NCBI RefSeq assembly: GCF_003846175.1
Contig: NZ_ML123045.1
Coordinates: forward strand, 445,807-509,806
Direction: 5' to 3'
Source of the DNA: Streptomyces sp. ADI95-17
Lineage (GTDB): Bacteria > Actinomycetota > Actinomycetes > Streptomycetales > Streptomycetaceae
Length of the DNA stretch: 64,000 nucleotides
This document shows positions 43,838 through 51,974 of this stretch, piece after piece (the first letter of the stretch is position 1; every line of letters begins with the position of its first letter). Position numbers and translations under genes: made by a program. Below the pieces are notes generated by a model. It saw only the letters and a list, made by a program, of their open reading frames with translations, had not been told where the DNA came from and did no database searches.

Positions 43838-45190
43838 TCACTCCCCGGGCGGCCCCACCACCGAGCGGGCGAAGCCCAGTTCCACCAGGTCCTGGGGGCG
43901 CAGCCGCAGCTGGCCGGCCGTGGCGTGCACCTCGCCCGGGGTGCGCTTCAGGATCGCCGCCGCCAGCTCCGGGGCGATGACCGAGAAGTAACTGTCCCGG
44001 GTGACATGGGTGTTCCCCGGCGCCGCCAGTGCCAGCGCGCCGCCCGAGCCGCCCTCGCCGATCACCAGGGTGGTGACGGGGACCCGGGTCCCGGCTATCG
44101 CCGCGAAGGCGTCGGCGATGGCGGCGCCCGCGCCCGCCCGCTCCGCCGCCGCGTCGTTGGCCGCGCCGGGGGTGTCGATCAGGGTGAGCACGGGGACGCC
44201 GAGCCGGTCGGCCAGCCGGATCACCCGCGCCGCAGTGCGGTAGCCGGCCGGACGGGTCGCGGTGCCGCACTGGGCCACGTACGCGATCGGGCGGCCGTCG
44301 CGCCACCCGAAGCCGCAGAGCAGCCCCGGGTCCGTACCCCCGCAGCGGTCGCCGGTGAGCGGGAGGCGGTGGTCGAAATACGCGTCCAGGTACGCCTCGG
44401 CGCGCGGCCTGGCGGGCGAGCGGGCCTGCCGCACCGCGTCCCAGCCGGTCACCGGGAGGCCGGTGGCGGACAGGGCGTGGGGCACGGGGGCGGGGGACGC
44501 CGGGGAGTCCGTGCCCCGCAGCGCCCGCAGCCAGTGGGCCACCGTCCCGGGGAGCTCGTCCGGCGGGACGACGGCGTCGATCTGGCCCGCGGCCAGCTGG
44601 CCCTCGGCGGTGTACGCGTGCGGGTCCGCGTCCGGCGGCCGCACCCGGGAACCGGCGAACCCGACCTGGGCGCCCGGCAGCGCCAGGATCACATCGGCGC
44701 CCGCCCCCAGCGTGGCCCAGCCGCCGCCCGTCGTCGGATCGCGCAGGACCGCGAGCTGGGCGGGGCCCGCCGCCCGCAGCCGGGCCGAGGCACGGGCCAC
44801 CCGCTGGAGCTGGGTCAGGGCGACCATGCCCTCCTGCATCCGGCTGCCGCCCGTCGCGATGAGCGAGACCAGCGGCAGCGCCCGGACCCGGGCGGCCTCG
44901 TACGCGGCCTCCAGCCGGTCCCCGGTGCGCTGCCCCAGCGATCCGCCCAGGAAGCCGAACTCGAAGGAGACCAGCACACAGCTCCGCCCGCCGACCGAGG
45001 CGAGGCCGTACACGACGGACTCGTCCTCGCCGGTCCGGGCGGCGGCCCGGGCCCGGGATTCCGCGTACCCGGCCCAGGACAGGGGCCCGTCCCCGGCGCC
45101 GTCCGGACCGGGCGCGGCGGTCTCCCGCAGCTCCTCGAAGCCGGTGGTCAGTGCCGCGATCGCCGTTCTCGCGCCCATCCGGTCAGCCAT
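43838..45190 (-). CDS. Fused acyl-CoA carboxyltransferase (beta and alpha domains)
   Basis: This 450-residue crotonase-fold protein joins the two carboxyltransferase halves of acetyl-CoA carboxylase in one chain. The N-terminal half is beta-like (VSFEFGFLGGSLGQRTGDRLEAAYEAA, oxyanion loop ATGGSRMQEG). The C-terminal half is alpha-like (PVLTLIDTPGAANDAAAERAG, GEGGSGGALALA). No zinc ribbon, biotin carboxylase or biotin carrier gene is present here, so it must use partners encoded elsewhere or act differently, for example in malonyl-CoA decarboxylation. The start ATG overlaps the matB 3' end by 8 bp, giving a coupled two-gene operon. Confidence 0.82.
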   Translation of the reverse strand: MADRMGARTAIAALTTGFEELRETAAPGPDGAGDGPLSWAGYAESRARAAARTGEDESVVYGLASVGGRSCVLVSFEFGFLGGSLGQRTGDRLEAAYEAARVRALPLVSLIATGGSRMQEGMVALTQLQRVARASARLRAAGPAQLAVLRDPTTGGGWATLGAGADVILALPGAQVGFAGSRVRPPDADPHAYTAEGQLAAGQIDAVVPPDELPGTVAHWLRALRGTDSPASPAPVPHALSATGLPVTGWDAVRQARSPARPRAEAYLDAYFDHRLPLTGDRCGGTDPGLLCGFGWRDGRPIAYVAQCGTATRPAGYRTAARVIRLADRLGVPVLTLIDTPGAANDAAAERAGAGAAIADAFAAIAGTRVPVTTLVIGEGGSGGALALAAPGNTHVTRDSYFSVIAPELAAAILKRTPGEVHATAGQLRLRPQDLVELGFARSVVGPPGE

Positions 45191-46637
45191 GGAGCGACCG
45201 CTTCATGATCTTGCCGAGGTCGTTGCGGGGCAGCGCGTCCAGGTAGCGGACCGTGCGCGGGCGCTTGTGCGGGGACAGCTGGGCGGCCACATGGTCCGCG
45301 AGCTCCTGCTCGGACGGCGGCGCCGCCGGGTCGGCCGGCACCACCCAGGCGACGATCCGCTCGCCCAGGTCCGGGTCCGGTTCACCGGTGACGGCGGCCT
45401 CGCGGACGCCGGGGTGGTCCAGCAGCGCGTTCTCGATCTCCCCGGCGCCGATCTTGTAACCGCCGCTCTTGATCAGGTCGGTGGCCTTGCGCCCGACGAT
45501 CCGCACGTAGCCGTCGGCGTCCCGGGTGGCCATGTCCCCGGTGCGGAACCAGCCGTCCTCGGTGAGCGCGGCGGCGGTGGCGTCGGGGCGGTTGAGATAG
45601 CCGGTGAAGAGGTTCGGGCCGCGTACCTGGATCTCGCCGATGGTGTCGGGTCCGGTGCCGTCCCCGGGCAGGACGGTGCCGTCCTCCTCGACCAGGCGGA
45701 GCTCCACGCCGCGCAGGGGTGCGCCGACCGTGCCGGGGCGGGGTTCGCCGTCGGCCCGGACGCCCGTGTTCATCAGGGTCTCCGTCATGCCGTACCGCTC
45801 GATGAGCCGGCGGCCGGTGGCGGCCGCGATCCGCTCGTGGTCGTGCACCGGCAGCGCGGCCGACCCGGACACCAGCAGCCGGGCGCCGGCCAGCGCCTTC
45901 GCCAGCCCGTCCGCCCCGGGTCCGTCGAGGGCCTCGGCGAGGCGGTGGTACATCGTCGGCACGCCGAAGAGCATGGTGCCGCCGGACGACAGCTCCCGGG
46001 CCACCCCGTCGGTGGAGAACCTGCCCAGGTGCCGCACCGAGCCGCCCCGGCGCAGCGGCCCGAGCACGCCCAGGATCAGGCCGTGCACATGGAACAGCGG
46101 CAGGGCGTGGACGAGCACGTCGTCACCGGTCCACTGCCAGGCGTCCTCCAGCGCGTCGAGCGAGGCGGCGATCGCCCGCCGGGGCAGGATCGCGCCCTTG
46201 GGCGGGCCGGTGGTCCCGGAGGTGTAGACGATCAGCGCGGGGGATTCGGGGGAGGGCTCGGGGAGCGTGGCGCGGGCGCCCTCCCCGGCCGTGTCGACGT
46301 CGATGCGGTCCAGTGCGTCCAGCACCGGCGGGAGCGTGTCGCCCGCCCCGGCCAGCACCGCGGTCGGTTCGCTGTCGGCCACGATGTGGGCGAGTTCGCG
46401 CGTCCCCGTCTTCGGGTTGAGCGGAACCGCCGGCACCCCGACGCGCAGCGCGGCCACCACGGCGACCACCGTCTCGGGGGTGGGGGTGGCCCAGACCGCG
46501 ACCCGCCCGGCCCCGGCGAGACGCCCGGCGAGCGCGGCGGAGGCGGTGGCCAACCGGTCGTAGGTCATGGTGTGTTCGCCGAACCGGGTGGCTTCCCGGG
46601 TCGAACCGTCATCCGGCACAGAGAGAAGAGGGGTCAC
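45183..46637 (-). CDS. matB: Malonyl-CoA synthetase MatB
   Basis: This 484-residue ANL-family ligase converts malonate (often also methylmalonate) + CoA + ATP to the acyl-CoA, supplying extender units. It closely resembles the characterised S. coelicolor MatB across its length: VAVWATPTPETVVAVVAALRVGVPAVPLNPK, A3 motif VYTSGTTGPPKGA, GVPTMYHRLAE, RLIERYGMTETLMN, and A10 GKIMKRSLHG with the catalytic Lys. GTG 46637 lies 7 nt after TAGGGT (minus strand, 46645-46650), so it is probably leaderless; the longer frame adds an unlike-family stretch. It overlaps the carboxyltransferase gene. Confidence 0.92.
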   Translation of the reverse strand: MTPLLSVPDDGSTREATRFGEHTMTYDRLATASAALAGRLAGAGRVAVWATPTPETVVAVVAALRVGVPAVPLNPKTGTRELAHIVADSEPTAVLAGAGDTLPPVLDALDRIDVDTAGEGARATLPEPSPESPALIVYTSGTTGPPKGAILPRRAIAASLDALEDAWQWTGDDVLVHALPLFHVHGLILGVLGPLRRGGSVRHLGRFSTDGVARELSSGGTMLFGVPTMYHRLAEALDGPGADGLAKALAGARLLVSGSAALPVHDHERIAAATGRRLIERYGMTETLMNTGVRADGEPRPGTVGAPLRGVELRLVEEDGTVLPGDGTGPDTIGEIQVRGPNLFTGYLNRPDATAAALTEDGWFRTGDMATRDADGYVRIVGRKATDLIKSGGYKIGAGEIENALLDHPGVREAAVTGEPDPDLGERIVAWVVPADPAAPPSEQELADHVAAQLSPHKRPRTVRYLDALPRNDLGKIMKRSLHG

Positions 46638-46676
46638 CCACCGCACCCTATGGGCTGAGGCGGAAGCGCGGACTTT

Positions 46677-46833
46677 GATCGACCGGCAATCGGGGGTGGG
46701 AGAAGGAACGGGGCTGGGTGCGTGCAGTTGCAGGGCGGAGGATTGAGGCATGGCGGAGCCATGGTGATTGACGACAACGCCGCAGATGCGCGTGCCCAGC
46801 CCCGCGACGCCGCCCCCCGATTGCCGGTCGATC
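46677..46833. repeat. 157-bp near-palindromic element with 20-bp perfect terminal arms
   Basis: The outer arms GATCGACCGGCAATCGGGGG (46677-46696) and its exact complement (46814-46833) bracket an inner pair CGGGGCTGGG/CCCAGCCCCG (46709-46718 and 46795-46804). At the exact centre lies a perfect 6-3-6 palindrome CATGGC-GGA-GCCATG (46749-46763). The segments between also pair partly. The whole could fold as one long hairpin. It fills the gap between the matB promoter and the stop codon of the next MFS gene. It may be a MITE-like element (with GATC as a possible target duplication), or a structured terminator. Confidence 0.75.
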
Positions 46834-48042
46834 TCAGTCGCGCTTGAGTCCGCGCATGCGGCCGTACGCGTACACGCACCCGGCGAGTGCCAGATCGGAC
46901 AGCAGCATGAAGCCGATCGAGTACGAGCCCTTCGCGCTGTAGATCGCGCCCATCACCAGCGGTGGCACGAAGCCGCCCAGGCCGCCCATCGCGCCGACGA
47001 TCCCGGTCACGCTGCCCACCTTCGCCTGCGGGGTCACCTGCGAGACCAGGGCGAAGACGCTGCCGCTCGCGGTGCCCAGGCCCGCCGCCATGCAGAGCAG
47101 CGCGACCGTGCCGCCCGGGGCCAGTGGCGGGTCGAAGGCCTGGACGATCGCCATCAGGGCGGCCAGGCCGAGTGCCGCGGCCGTGACCACGGCCGGGTGG
47201 ACGCGGTCCGAGAGCCAGCCGCCGATCGGCCGGAAGACGACCGTGACCAGGGCGAACCCGGCGGCCTTCGTGCCGGCGTCGGTGGGCGACAGGTCGTACC
47301 AGGTCTTCAGATACGTGGGGAGGTAGACGCCGAACGCGACGATTCCGCCGAACCCGATCGCGTACAGCGCGGACAGCTCCCAGGTGACCCGCAGCCGTCC
47401 GGCGTCGGCCAGCCGGTGGGCGAGCGAGTCGGTCGGCACCGGGCGGCCCGGCCGGTCGCTGACCAGCACCGTGGCCAGTGCCGCGTACACCACGAGCGCC
47501 GCCGCGACCACCAGGTACGGCAGGTTGTCGCCGTGCCCGGCGATCCTCGGGGTGAAGTACCCGGACAGCGCGACACCGCCCATGCCCATGCCGAAGATCC
47601 CGAGCGCGAGGCCCCGCTTGGCGGGCGGGAACCACGAGTTGACCAGGGGGATGCCGATCGCGAAGGTGGTGCCGCCCAGGCCCAGCAGAAAGCCCACGGC
47701 GAGCATCGCGCCGTAGGAGTCCCGCGCCGGGATCAGCAGCAGTACGGGCACGATGGTGAGTGCCGAGACCAGCGGGAACATCAGCCGTGCGCCGTACTTG
47801 TCGGTCAGCGCGCCCGCCGGGATCCGGCCCAGCGAACCCACCAGCACCGGCACCGCCACCAGCAGCGACTGCTCGAACGAGGTCAGCCCCAGCCGTTCCT
47901 TGTAGTCCCCGGACAGCGGCGCGATCAGATTCCAGGCCCAGAAGGTGAGCCCGAAGCCGATCGTGGCCATCAGAAGGTTTCGGTAGGCGGCCGAGGACGG
48001 CGCGTCGACCGGGGCGGGGGACTTCTTGACGGCTGTATCCAC
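46834..48042 (-). CDS. NNP-type MFS transporter (nitrate/nitrite porter family)
   Basis: This 402-residue 12-helix transporter has family traits: RNLLMATIGFGLTFWAWNLIAPLSGDYK, GRIPAGALTDKYGARLMFPLVS, LLGLGGTTFAIGIPLVNSWFPPAKRGLALGIFGMGMGG and VGSVTGIVGAMGGLGGF, the last two resembling the Gly-rich signature helices of NarK/NNP proteins. Nitrate/nitrite is likely but related members carry oxalate or other anions. GTG 48042 is the only reasonable start. The gene is divergent from an Lrp/AsnC gene, which may control it. Its stop codon abuts the palindromic element. Confidence 0.85.
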   Translation of the reverse strand: MDTAVKKSPAPVDAPSSAAYRNLLMATIGFGLTFWAWNLIAPLSGDYKERLGLTSFEQSLLVAVPVLVGSLGRIPAGALTDKYGARLMFPLVSALTIVPVLLLIPARDSYGAMLAVGFLLGLGGTTFAIGIPLVNSWFPPAKRGLALGIFGMGMGGVALSGYFTPRIAGHGDNLPYLVVAAALVVYAALATVLVSDRPGRPVPTDSLAHRLADAGRLRVTWELSALYAIGFGGIVAFGVYLPTYLKTWYDLSPTDAGTKAAGFALVTVVFRPIGGWLSDRVHPAVVTAAALGLAALMAIVQAFDPPLAPGGTVALLCMAAGLGTASGSVFALVSQVTPQAKVGSVTGIVGAMGGLGGFVPPLVMGAIYSAKGSYSIGFMLLSDLALAGCVYAYGRMRGLKRD

Positions 48043-48174
48043 CCTTTCAGTCAAGGGCGGGCGGAGGCCGTGGGCCTGCCGGAATGCGCCATGAGGGTCA
48101 CCCGCTGCCGGGGGACCGGATACGGGGGCGGGGTACGGCCGGATGCGACTTGCACAGTCACGAACCGGACAAAG

Positions 48175-48189
48175 CTGCGACAATCGCAG
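48175..48189. promoter_or_regulatory. Palindromic operator CTGCGA-CAA-TCGCAG at the Lrp/AsnC gene start
   Basis: This perfect 6-3-6 inverted repeat ends 1 nt before the ATG of the regulator gene and overlaps its likely -10 (GACAAT, 48178-48183). Binding there would block a leaderless message, suggesting autoregulation. Confidence 0.6.
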
Positions 48190-48190
48190 T

Positions 48191-48622
48191 ATGGACCGGC
48201 TGGACAGAGAAATCCTTGGCATCCTCCAGGAGGATGCCCGGATCTCGTACCGCGATCTGGGCGTACGGGTCGGGCTCAGCGCCAACGCGGCGGCCGACCG
48301 GGTGCGCAGACTGCGCCGCGACGGTGTCATCCGGGGCTTCACCGTGATCATCGATCCGGCCGCCGACACCCGTACCGGCCTCGTGGTCTTCATCGATGTG
48401 ACGCTGCGCATCGACACGACCAACGAGGTGTTCGAGCGGGCGGTGCTCGCGCTGCCCGGCATCACCGAGGTGGTCCATGTGACCGGCGGGCACGACTATC
48501 TCGTACGGGCCACCGTCGCCGACACCGCCGCCCTGGACGGGCTGCTGCGCAGGCTGAAGCGGGAGGCCGGGGTCGCCCACTCCAACACCCGGGTCGCGCT
48601 CAGAGCGGCGCCTGCCAGGTGA
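48191..48622 (+). CDS. Lrp/AsnC family transcriptional regulator
   Basis: This 143-residue regulator of the feast/famine class has an N-terminal helix-turn-helix (MDRLDREILGILQEDARISYRDLGVRVGLSANAAADRVRRLRRDGVIRGF) and a C-terminal RAM ligand-binding domain (ERAVLALPGITEVVHVTGGHDYLVRATV). It probably senses an amino acid. ATG 48191 follows GACAAT by 7 nt, so the mRNA is probably leaderless. It is divergent from the NNP transporter gene, its most likely target besides itself. Its last 23 bp overlap the 3' end of the convergent kinase gene. Confidence 0.93.
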   Translation: MDRLDREILGILQEDARISYRDLGVRVGLSANAAADRVRRLRRDGVIRGFTVIIDPAADTRTGLVVFIDVTLRIDTTNEVFERAVLALPGITEVVHVTGGHDYLVRATVADTAALDGLLRRLKREAGVAHSNTRVALRAAPAR

Positions 48623-50216
48623 CGGTCGGCGAGCGCGAGCCGTCCTCCTCGCGCCCGTCGTCGGCGACCGTCAGCCGGACCGCGGCCCGCCCGTCCGGCA
48701 GCCCGGCCGTCGCGTCCACCGACACCTCGATCGCCGACACCCCGGCCCGCCGGTGCGCGGAAGCGAGCGCCCCGCGCAGCGCGGCGAGCAGCTGCCGGTC
48801 CACGGGCTCCCGGACCAGCGCGTCGACCGCCCCGGTGAAGTGCACCGACGGCTGGAAGCCGAGCACGGCGGCGGCGCCCGCGGTCTCCCGCAGCACCCGG
48901 CCGCGGAAGGTCGTGGGGGCCTCGGCGGGCGGCTGCTGGAGGGCGAAGATCGCCGTCCGCACCTCCTGAATGGTGGAGTCCAGCTCGTCCACGGCCCTGC
49001 CGAGCAGCTCGTCGGTGTCCGGGGCGGCGGCCCTGCGGCGGGTCGACTCCAGCATCATCTCGGTCGCGAACAGCCGCTGGACCACGAGATCGTGCAGATC
49101 GCGGGCGATCCGGTCCCGGTCCTCGTACACCGCGAGCCGCTCCCGGTCGTGCCGGGCGTCCGCCAGCACCAGCGCCAGCGCGGCCTGCGAGGCGAACTGG
49201 GTGGCCAGCAGCCGGTCCACGGCCGTGTACGGGCGGTCGCCGCGCCGCCGGGGCAGGGCGAGGGTGCCGATCAGCCGTCCGCCGCTCTGCAGCGGCAGCA
49301 TCATGCTGGGGCCGAAGCGCGAGCGGACATGCGTCGTCATCCGCGGATCGGTAGCCGAGTCCTCGATGAACACCGGTTCCCCGCCCAGTAGCTGGACCAG
49401 CACCTCGGAGCCGGGCGCGATGGCCGTACCGACGATCCCGGCCGGGTCGTCGAGCGTGGACGCGGTGACGATCTCCATCCCGCCCTCCTCGTTCGGCTGG
49501 AGGATGACCCCCGCGCAGGCGTCGGCGAGCGTCCTGGCCCGTTCGGCGACGGTCATCAGCGCGTCGGCCGCGCTCCCGCCGGTCAGCAGCGCGGTGGTGA
49601 CGGCCGCCGCCCCCTCGATCCAGCGCTCCCGCTGCCGGGCCGCCGCGTACAGCCGGGCGTTGGCGATCGCGATCCCGGCACGCGAGGCCAGTGCGCCGAG
49701 CACCGCCGTGTCCGAGTCGGTGAACCCGCCGGTGTGCTTCTCCGTGAGGCACAGGTTGCCGAAGACCTGGCCGTGCACCCGGATCGGCGTCCCGAGGAAG
49801 GAGCGCGCCGGCGGATGGCCGGGCGGCACCCCGCCGGTGCGCGGGCCGGCGGCCAGGCCGTCGCGGCGCGACGGCTCCGGCTCGTCGGCGAGGGCGCCGG
49901 ACATCCCCGAGCACCCGTCCGGGAACCGGCCGGTCCGCTGCCACTCGGTCCCGTCGAGCCCCGAGGTGTACAGCTCGCCGATGGTGCCGCGCTCCGGGTC
50001 GAGCACGCCGAGCGCGCCGTACCGGGCCCCGGTCAGGGCCGTCGCGGTGTCCACGATCTGCTGGAGCATGGTCCGCAGTTCGAGATCGGAACCGATGCTC
50101 AGCACCGCTTCCAGAAGCATCGACAGTGCCGGTTTCTCCGGGGCGGTGGCCGGGGCCGCCGCCGGAGCCGCTCCGCACGGTCCCGCGTCCGCCGCCTCGT
50201 CCGTCATGCGCCGCAT
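48600..50216 (-). CDS. GAF-domain sensor histidine kinase-like protein with eroded ATPase domain
   Basis: This 538-residue cytoplasmic protein resembles the DevS/NarL-type kinases. It has two GAF domains (about residues 40-190 and 205-360), then a HisKA_3 dimerisation helix with the phospho-acceptor His in RDRIARDLHDLVVQRLFATEMML. The C-terminal ATP-binding domain is reduced: the N-box, normally EALxNxxRHA, reads LRGALASAHRRAG, and after VADDG the protein ends within about 20 residues without the GLG lid motifs. It may be a non-catalytic sensor or may have lost function. No response regulator is adjacent. ATG 50216 or ATG 50207 could start; mbl ends 11 bp upstream. Confidence 0.8.
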   Translation of the reverse strand: MRRMTDEAADAGPCGAAPAAAPATAPEKPALSMLLEAVLSIGSDLELRTMLQQIVDTATALTGARYGALGVLDPERGTIGELYTSGLDGTEWQRTGRFPDGCSGMSGALADEPEPSRRDGLAAGPRTGGVPPGHPPARSFLGTPIRVHGQVFGNLCLTEKHTGGFTDSDTAVLGALASRAGIAIANARLYAAARQRERWIEGAAAVTTALLTGGSAADALMTVAERARTLADACAGVILQPNEEGGMEIVTASTLDDPAGIVGTAIAPGSEVLVQLLGGEPVFIEDSATDPRMTTHVRSRFGPSMMLPLQSGGRLIGTLALPRRRGDRPYTAVDRLLATQFASQAALALVLADARHDRERLAVYEDRDRIARDLHDLVVQRLFATEMMLESTRRRAAAPDTDELLGRAVDELDSTIQEVRTAIFALQQPPAEAPTTFRGRVLRETAGAAAVLGFQPSVHFTGAVDALVREPVDRQLLAALRGALASAHRRAGVSAIEVSVDATAGLPDGRAAVRLTVADDGREEDGSRSPTVTWQAPL

Positions 50217-50227
50217 GCCCGCGGTGC

Positions 50228-51265
50228 TCAGCAGGCCAGCGGGTCGAGGACCATCGGCTCGATCTTCCCGTCCAGCATGGCGCCGAGCCCCAGCACCGCG
50301 CAGACGTCCGGCCGCTCCGCGATGTGCACCGGCACGCCCGTCGCGTCCCGCAGCATCTGGTCGAGTCCGGGCAGCAGCGCGCTGCCGCCGACCATCATGA
50401 TCCCGCAGTCCACGAGGTCGGCGACCAGATCGGGCGGGCAGTCGCGCAGGATCTTGCCGAGCCCGTCCAGCACCGCGGTGAGCGGGGCGTGGATGGCCTC
50501 CCGCACGGCGGCGGTGTCCACATGCACCGAGCGGGCCAGACCGGTCGCCACGTCACGGCCGTGGATCTCGGTCGTGACGGGCCCCTTCGAGGTGAGGCCG
50601 CCGCCGCTGAGCGCCAGCTGCAACGGGCGCACGGACTGGCTCGGCAGCATCAGCGCATGGTGCTGGCGCAGATGCTGGATCACCGCGTGGTCGATGGCGT
50701 CGCCGCCGACCGGGATGCGCACGGCGCTGACGATCGAACCGAGCGAGAGCACCGCGATCTGGGTGGTCGCCGCCCCGCACACCATGATCATGGTGGCGGT
50801 CGGCTGCTCGACCGGCAGTCCGCAGCCGACGGCCGCTGCGATCAGGGTGTCGACCAGCTCGACCCGCCGGGCACCGATTCCGACCATCGTCTCCACGGCG
50901 GCCCGCTGGGCGAGCGGATCGCTGTCGTGCGGGGTGCAGGCGGCGGCCCGCAGCCGCGGCTTGCGGCGCAGCTGCCGGCGGAGCTTCTCGCCGAGCAGAT
51001 GGCGGAGCATGCGCTGGGCCATCTCGATGTCGACGACGGTCCCGCCGGTGACCGGGCGGGCCACCCGGATGTAGTCGGGGGTGCGGCCCGTCATCTGTTC
51101 GGCGAGCGCGCCGACGGCGATGAGCGACCCGGTACGGGTGTTCACCGCGGCGACGCTCGGCTCGTCGACGACGAGCCCGAGGCCCTTGACGTACACCCGG
51201 GTCCGGGCGGCCCCGAGGTCGACGGCGACATGGCAGCGGCGCAACTGCTCAAGACTGACGGTCAC
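50228..51265 (-). CDS. mbl: MreB/Mbl-like actin-family protein
   Basis: This 345-residue bacterial actin homologue acts, in Streptomyces, in spore-wall integrity alongside MreB. The phosphate-1 loop is DLGAARTRVYVKGLGLVVDEPSVAAVN and the adenosine motif is GGSALLPGLDQML. The phosphate-2 loop, usually DIGGGTTE, reads VCGAATTQ, so an Asp, two Gly and a Glu are changed and ATP hydrolysis may be weak or absent. GTG 51265 has GGGAGA 6 nt upstream. It is followed by the kinase-like gene 11 bp downstream, so the two are probably co-transcribed. The mbl name follows S. coelicolor usage. Confidence 0.85.
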   Translation of the reverse strand: MTVSLEQLRRCHVAVDLGAARTRVYVKGLGLVVDEPSVAAVNTRTGSLIAVGALAEQMTGRTPDYIRVARPVTGGTVVDIEMAQRMLRHLLGEKLRRQLRRKPRLRAAACTPHDSDPLAQRAAVETMVGIGARRVELVDTLIAAAVGCGLPVEQPTATMIMVCGAATTQIAVLSLGSIVSAVRIPVGGDAIDHAVIQHLRQHHALMLPSQSVRPLQLALSGGGLTSKGPVTTEIHGRDVATGLARSVHVDTAAVREAIHAPLTAVLDGLGKILRDCPPDLVADLVDCGIMMVGGSALLPGLDQMLRDATGVPVHIAERPDVCAVLGLGAMLDGKIEPMVLDPLAC

Positions 51266-51413
51266 GGCAGGTCTCCCGAGAGCGCGGACGATGGCACCGG
51301 CGGCAGCCGGTTCTGTCCCGCAAGCGTGCGCCGTTCGGAGTCCTGGCGCGCGCTGGGCTGAGCCGTCGGAGGGACCGGCTGACGGGCCGACAGAAGAGTG
51401 CGGAACGCGGGAA

Positions 51414-51974
51414 TCAGCCCGGCAGCAGCCGCTGGAGGAGCCCCCAGGCGAACTCGGCGACGTACGGCTCGCCCGTGCCCGGCGCGGTGATCGCGAGCGC
51501 CCACCGGGCCGGCGCACCACCCTCCATCGGGCGGGCCGGCGCGAAGGCCCGCGCGACCTCGTCGACCGTGCCCGACCAGGGGCGCAGATCCTCGACCGTA
51601 AGCAGCTCGGGGCCGGGCGCCCCCGGCGCCCGGACCAGCCACTCGTTCCACACCGCGCCGCCCGGCGCGACCATCACCTCGAACCACAGGTCCGGCCACA
51701 GCACCGTCGGCCACCGCAGCGCGTCGCACTCCAGGTCGCCGACGGTGCGGCGGACGGACGACACGGGCTCGCCGAGCACCGAACGGTAGCGGCGCAGCGC
51801 GCCCCGCCCGCCGGGCGCCCGCACCATGGCCTGCCAGTGGCGGTTGGCCTCCCGCATCTCGGCGAGCGTGGCTCCCAGCTCGTGCCGGGCGTCCTCGACC
51901 AGGCCGGGCTGGTGGTCGGCCATCCGGCGCAGCAGGACGAGCTGGAACTCACGGGGGCCGAAGGGTGCGGTCAC
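51414..51974 (-). CDS. Hypothetical protein coupled to a MarR regulator gene
   Basis: This 186-residue protein of unknown function has a helical N-terminal half (REFQLVLLRRMADHQPGLVEDARHELGATLAEMREANRHWQAMV) and a C-terminal half with beta-like, Trp-rich sequence (LRWPTVLWPDLWFEVMVAPGGAVWNEWLVRAPG). There is no signal peptide or membrane segment. GTG 51974 overlaps the MarR stop (GTGA), so it is translated with the regulator and may modulate it or share its stress signal. I recognise no named domain. Confidence 0.7.
   Translation of the reverse strand: MTAPFGPREFQLVLLRRMADHQPGLVEDARHELGATLAEMREANRHWQAMVRAPGGRGALRRYRSVLGEPVSSVRRTVGDLECDALRWPTVLWPDLWFEVMVAPGGAVWNEWLVRAPGAPGPELLTVEDLRPWSGTVDEVARAFAPARPMEGGAPARWALAITAPGTGEPYVAEFAWGLLQRLLPG

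Noticed and set aside
43838..46637. Part of a polyketide biosynthetic gene cluster
   Set aside because: No ketosynthase, acyl carrier protein or tailoring genes are nearby; the pair looks like stand-alone malonyl-CoA metabolism.
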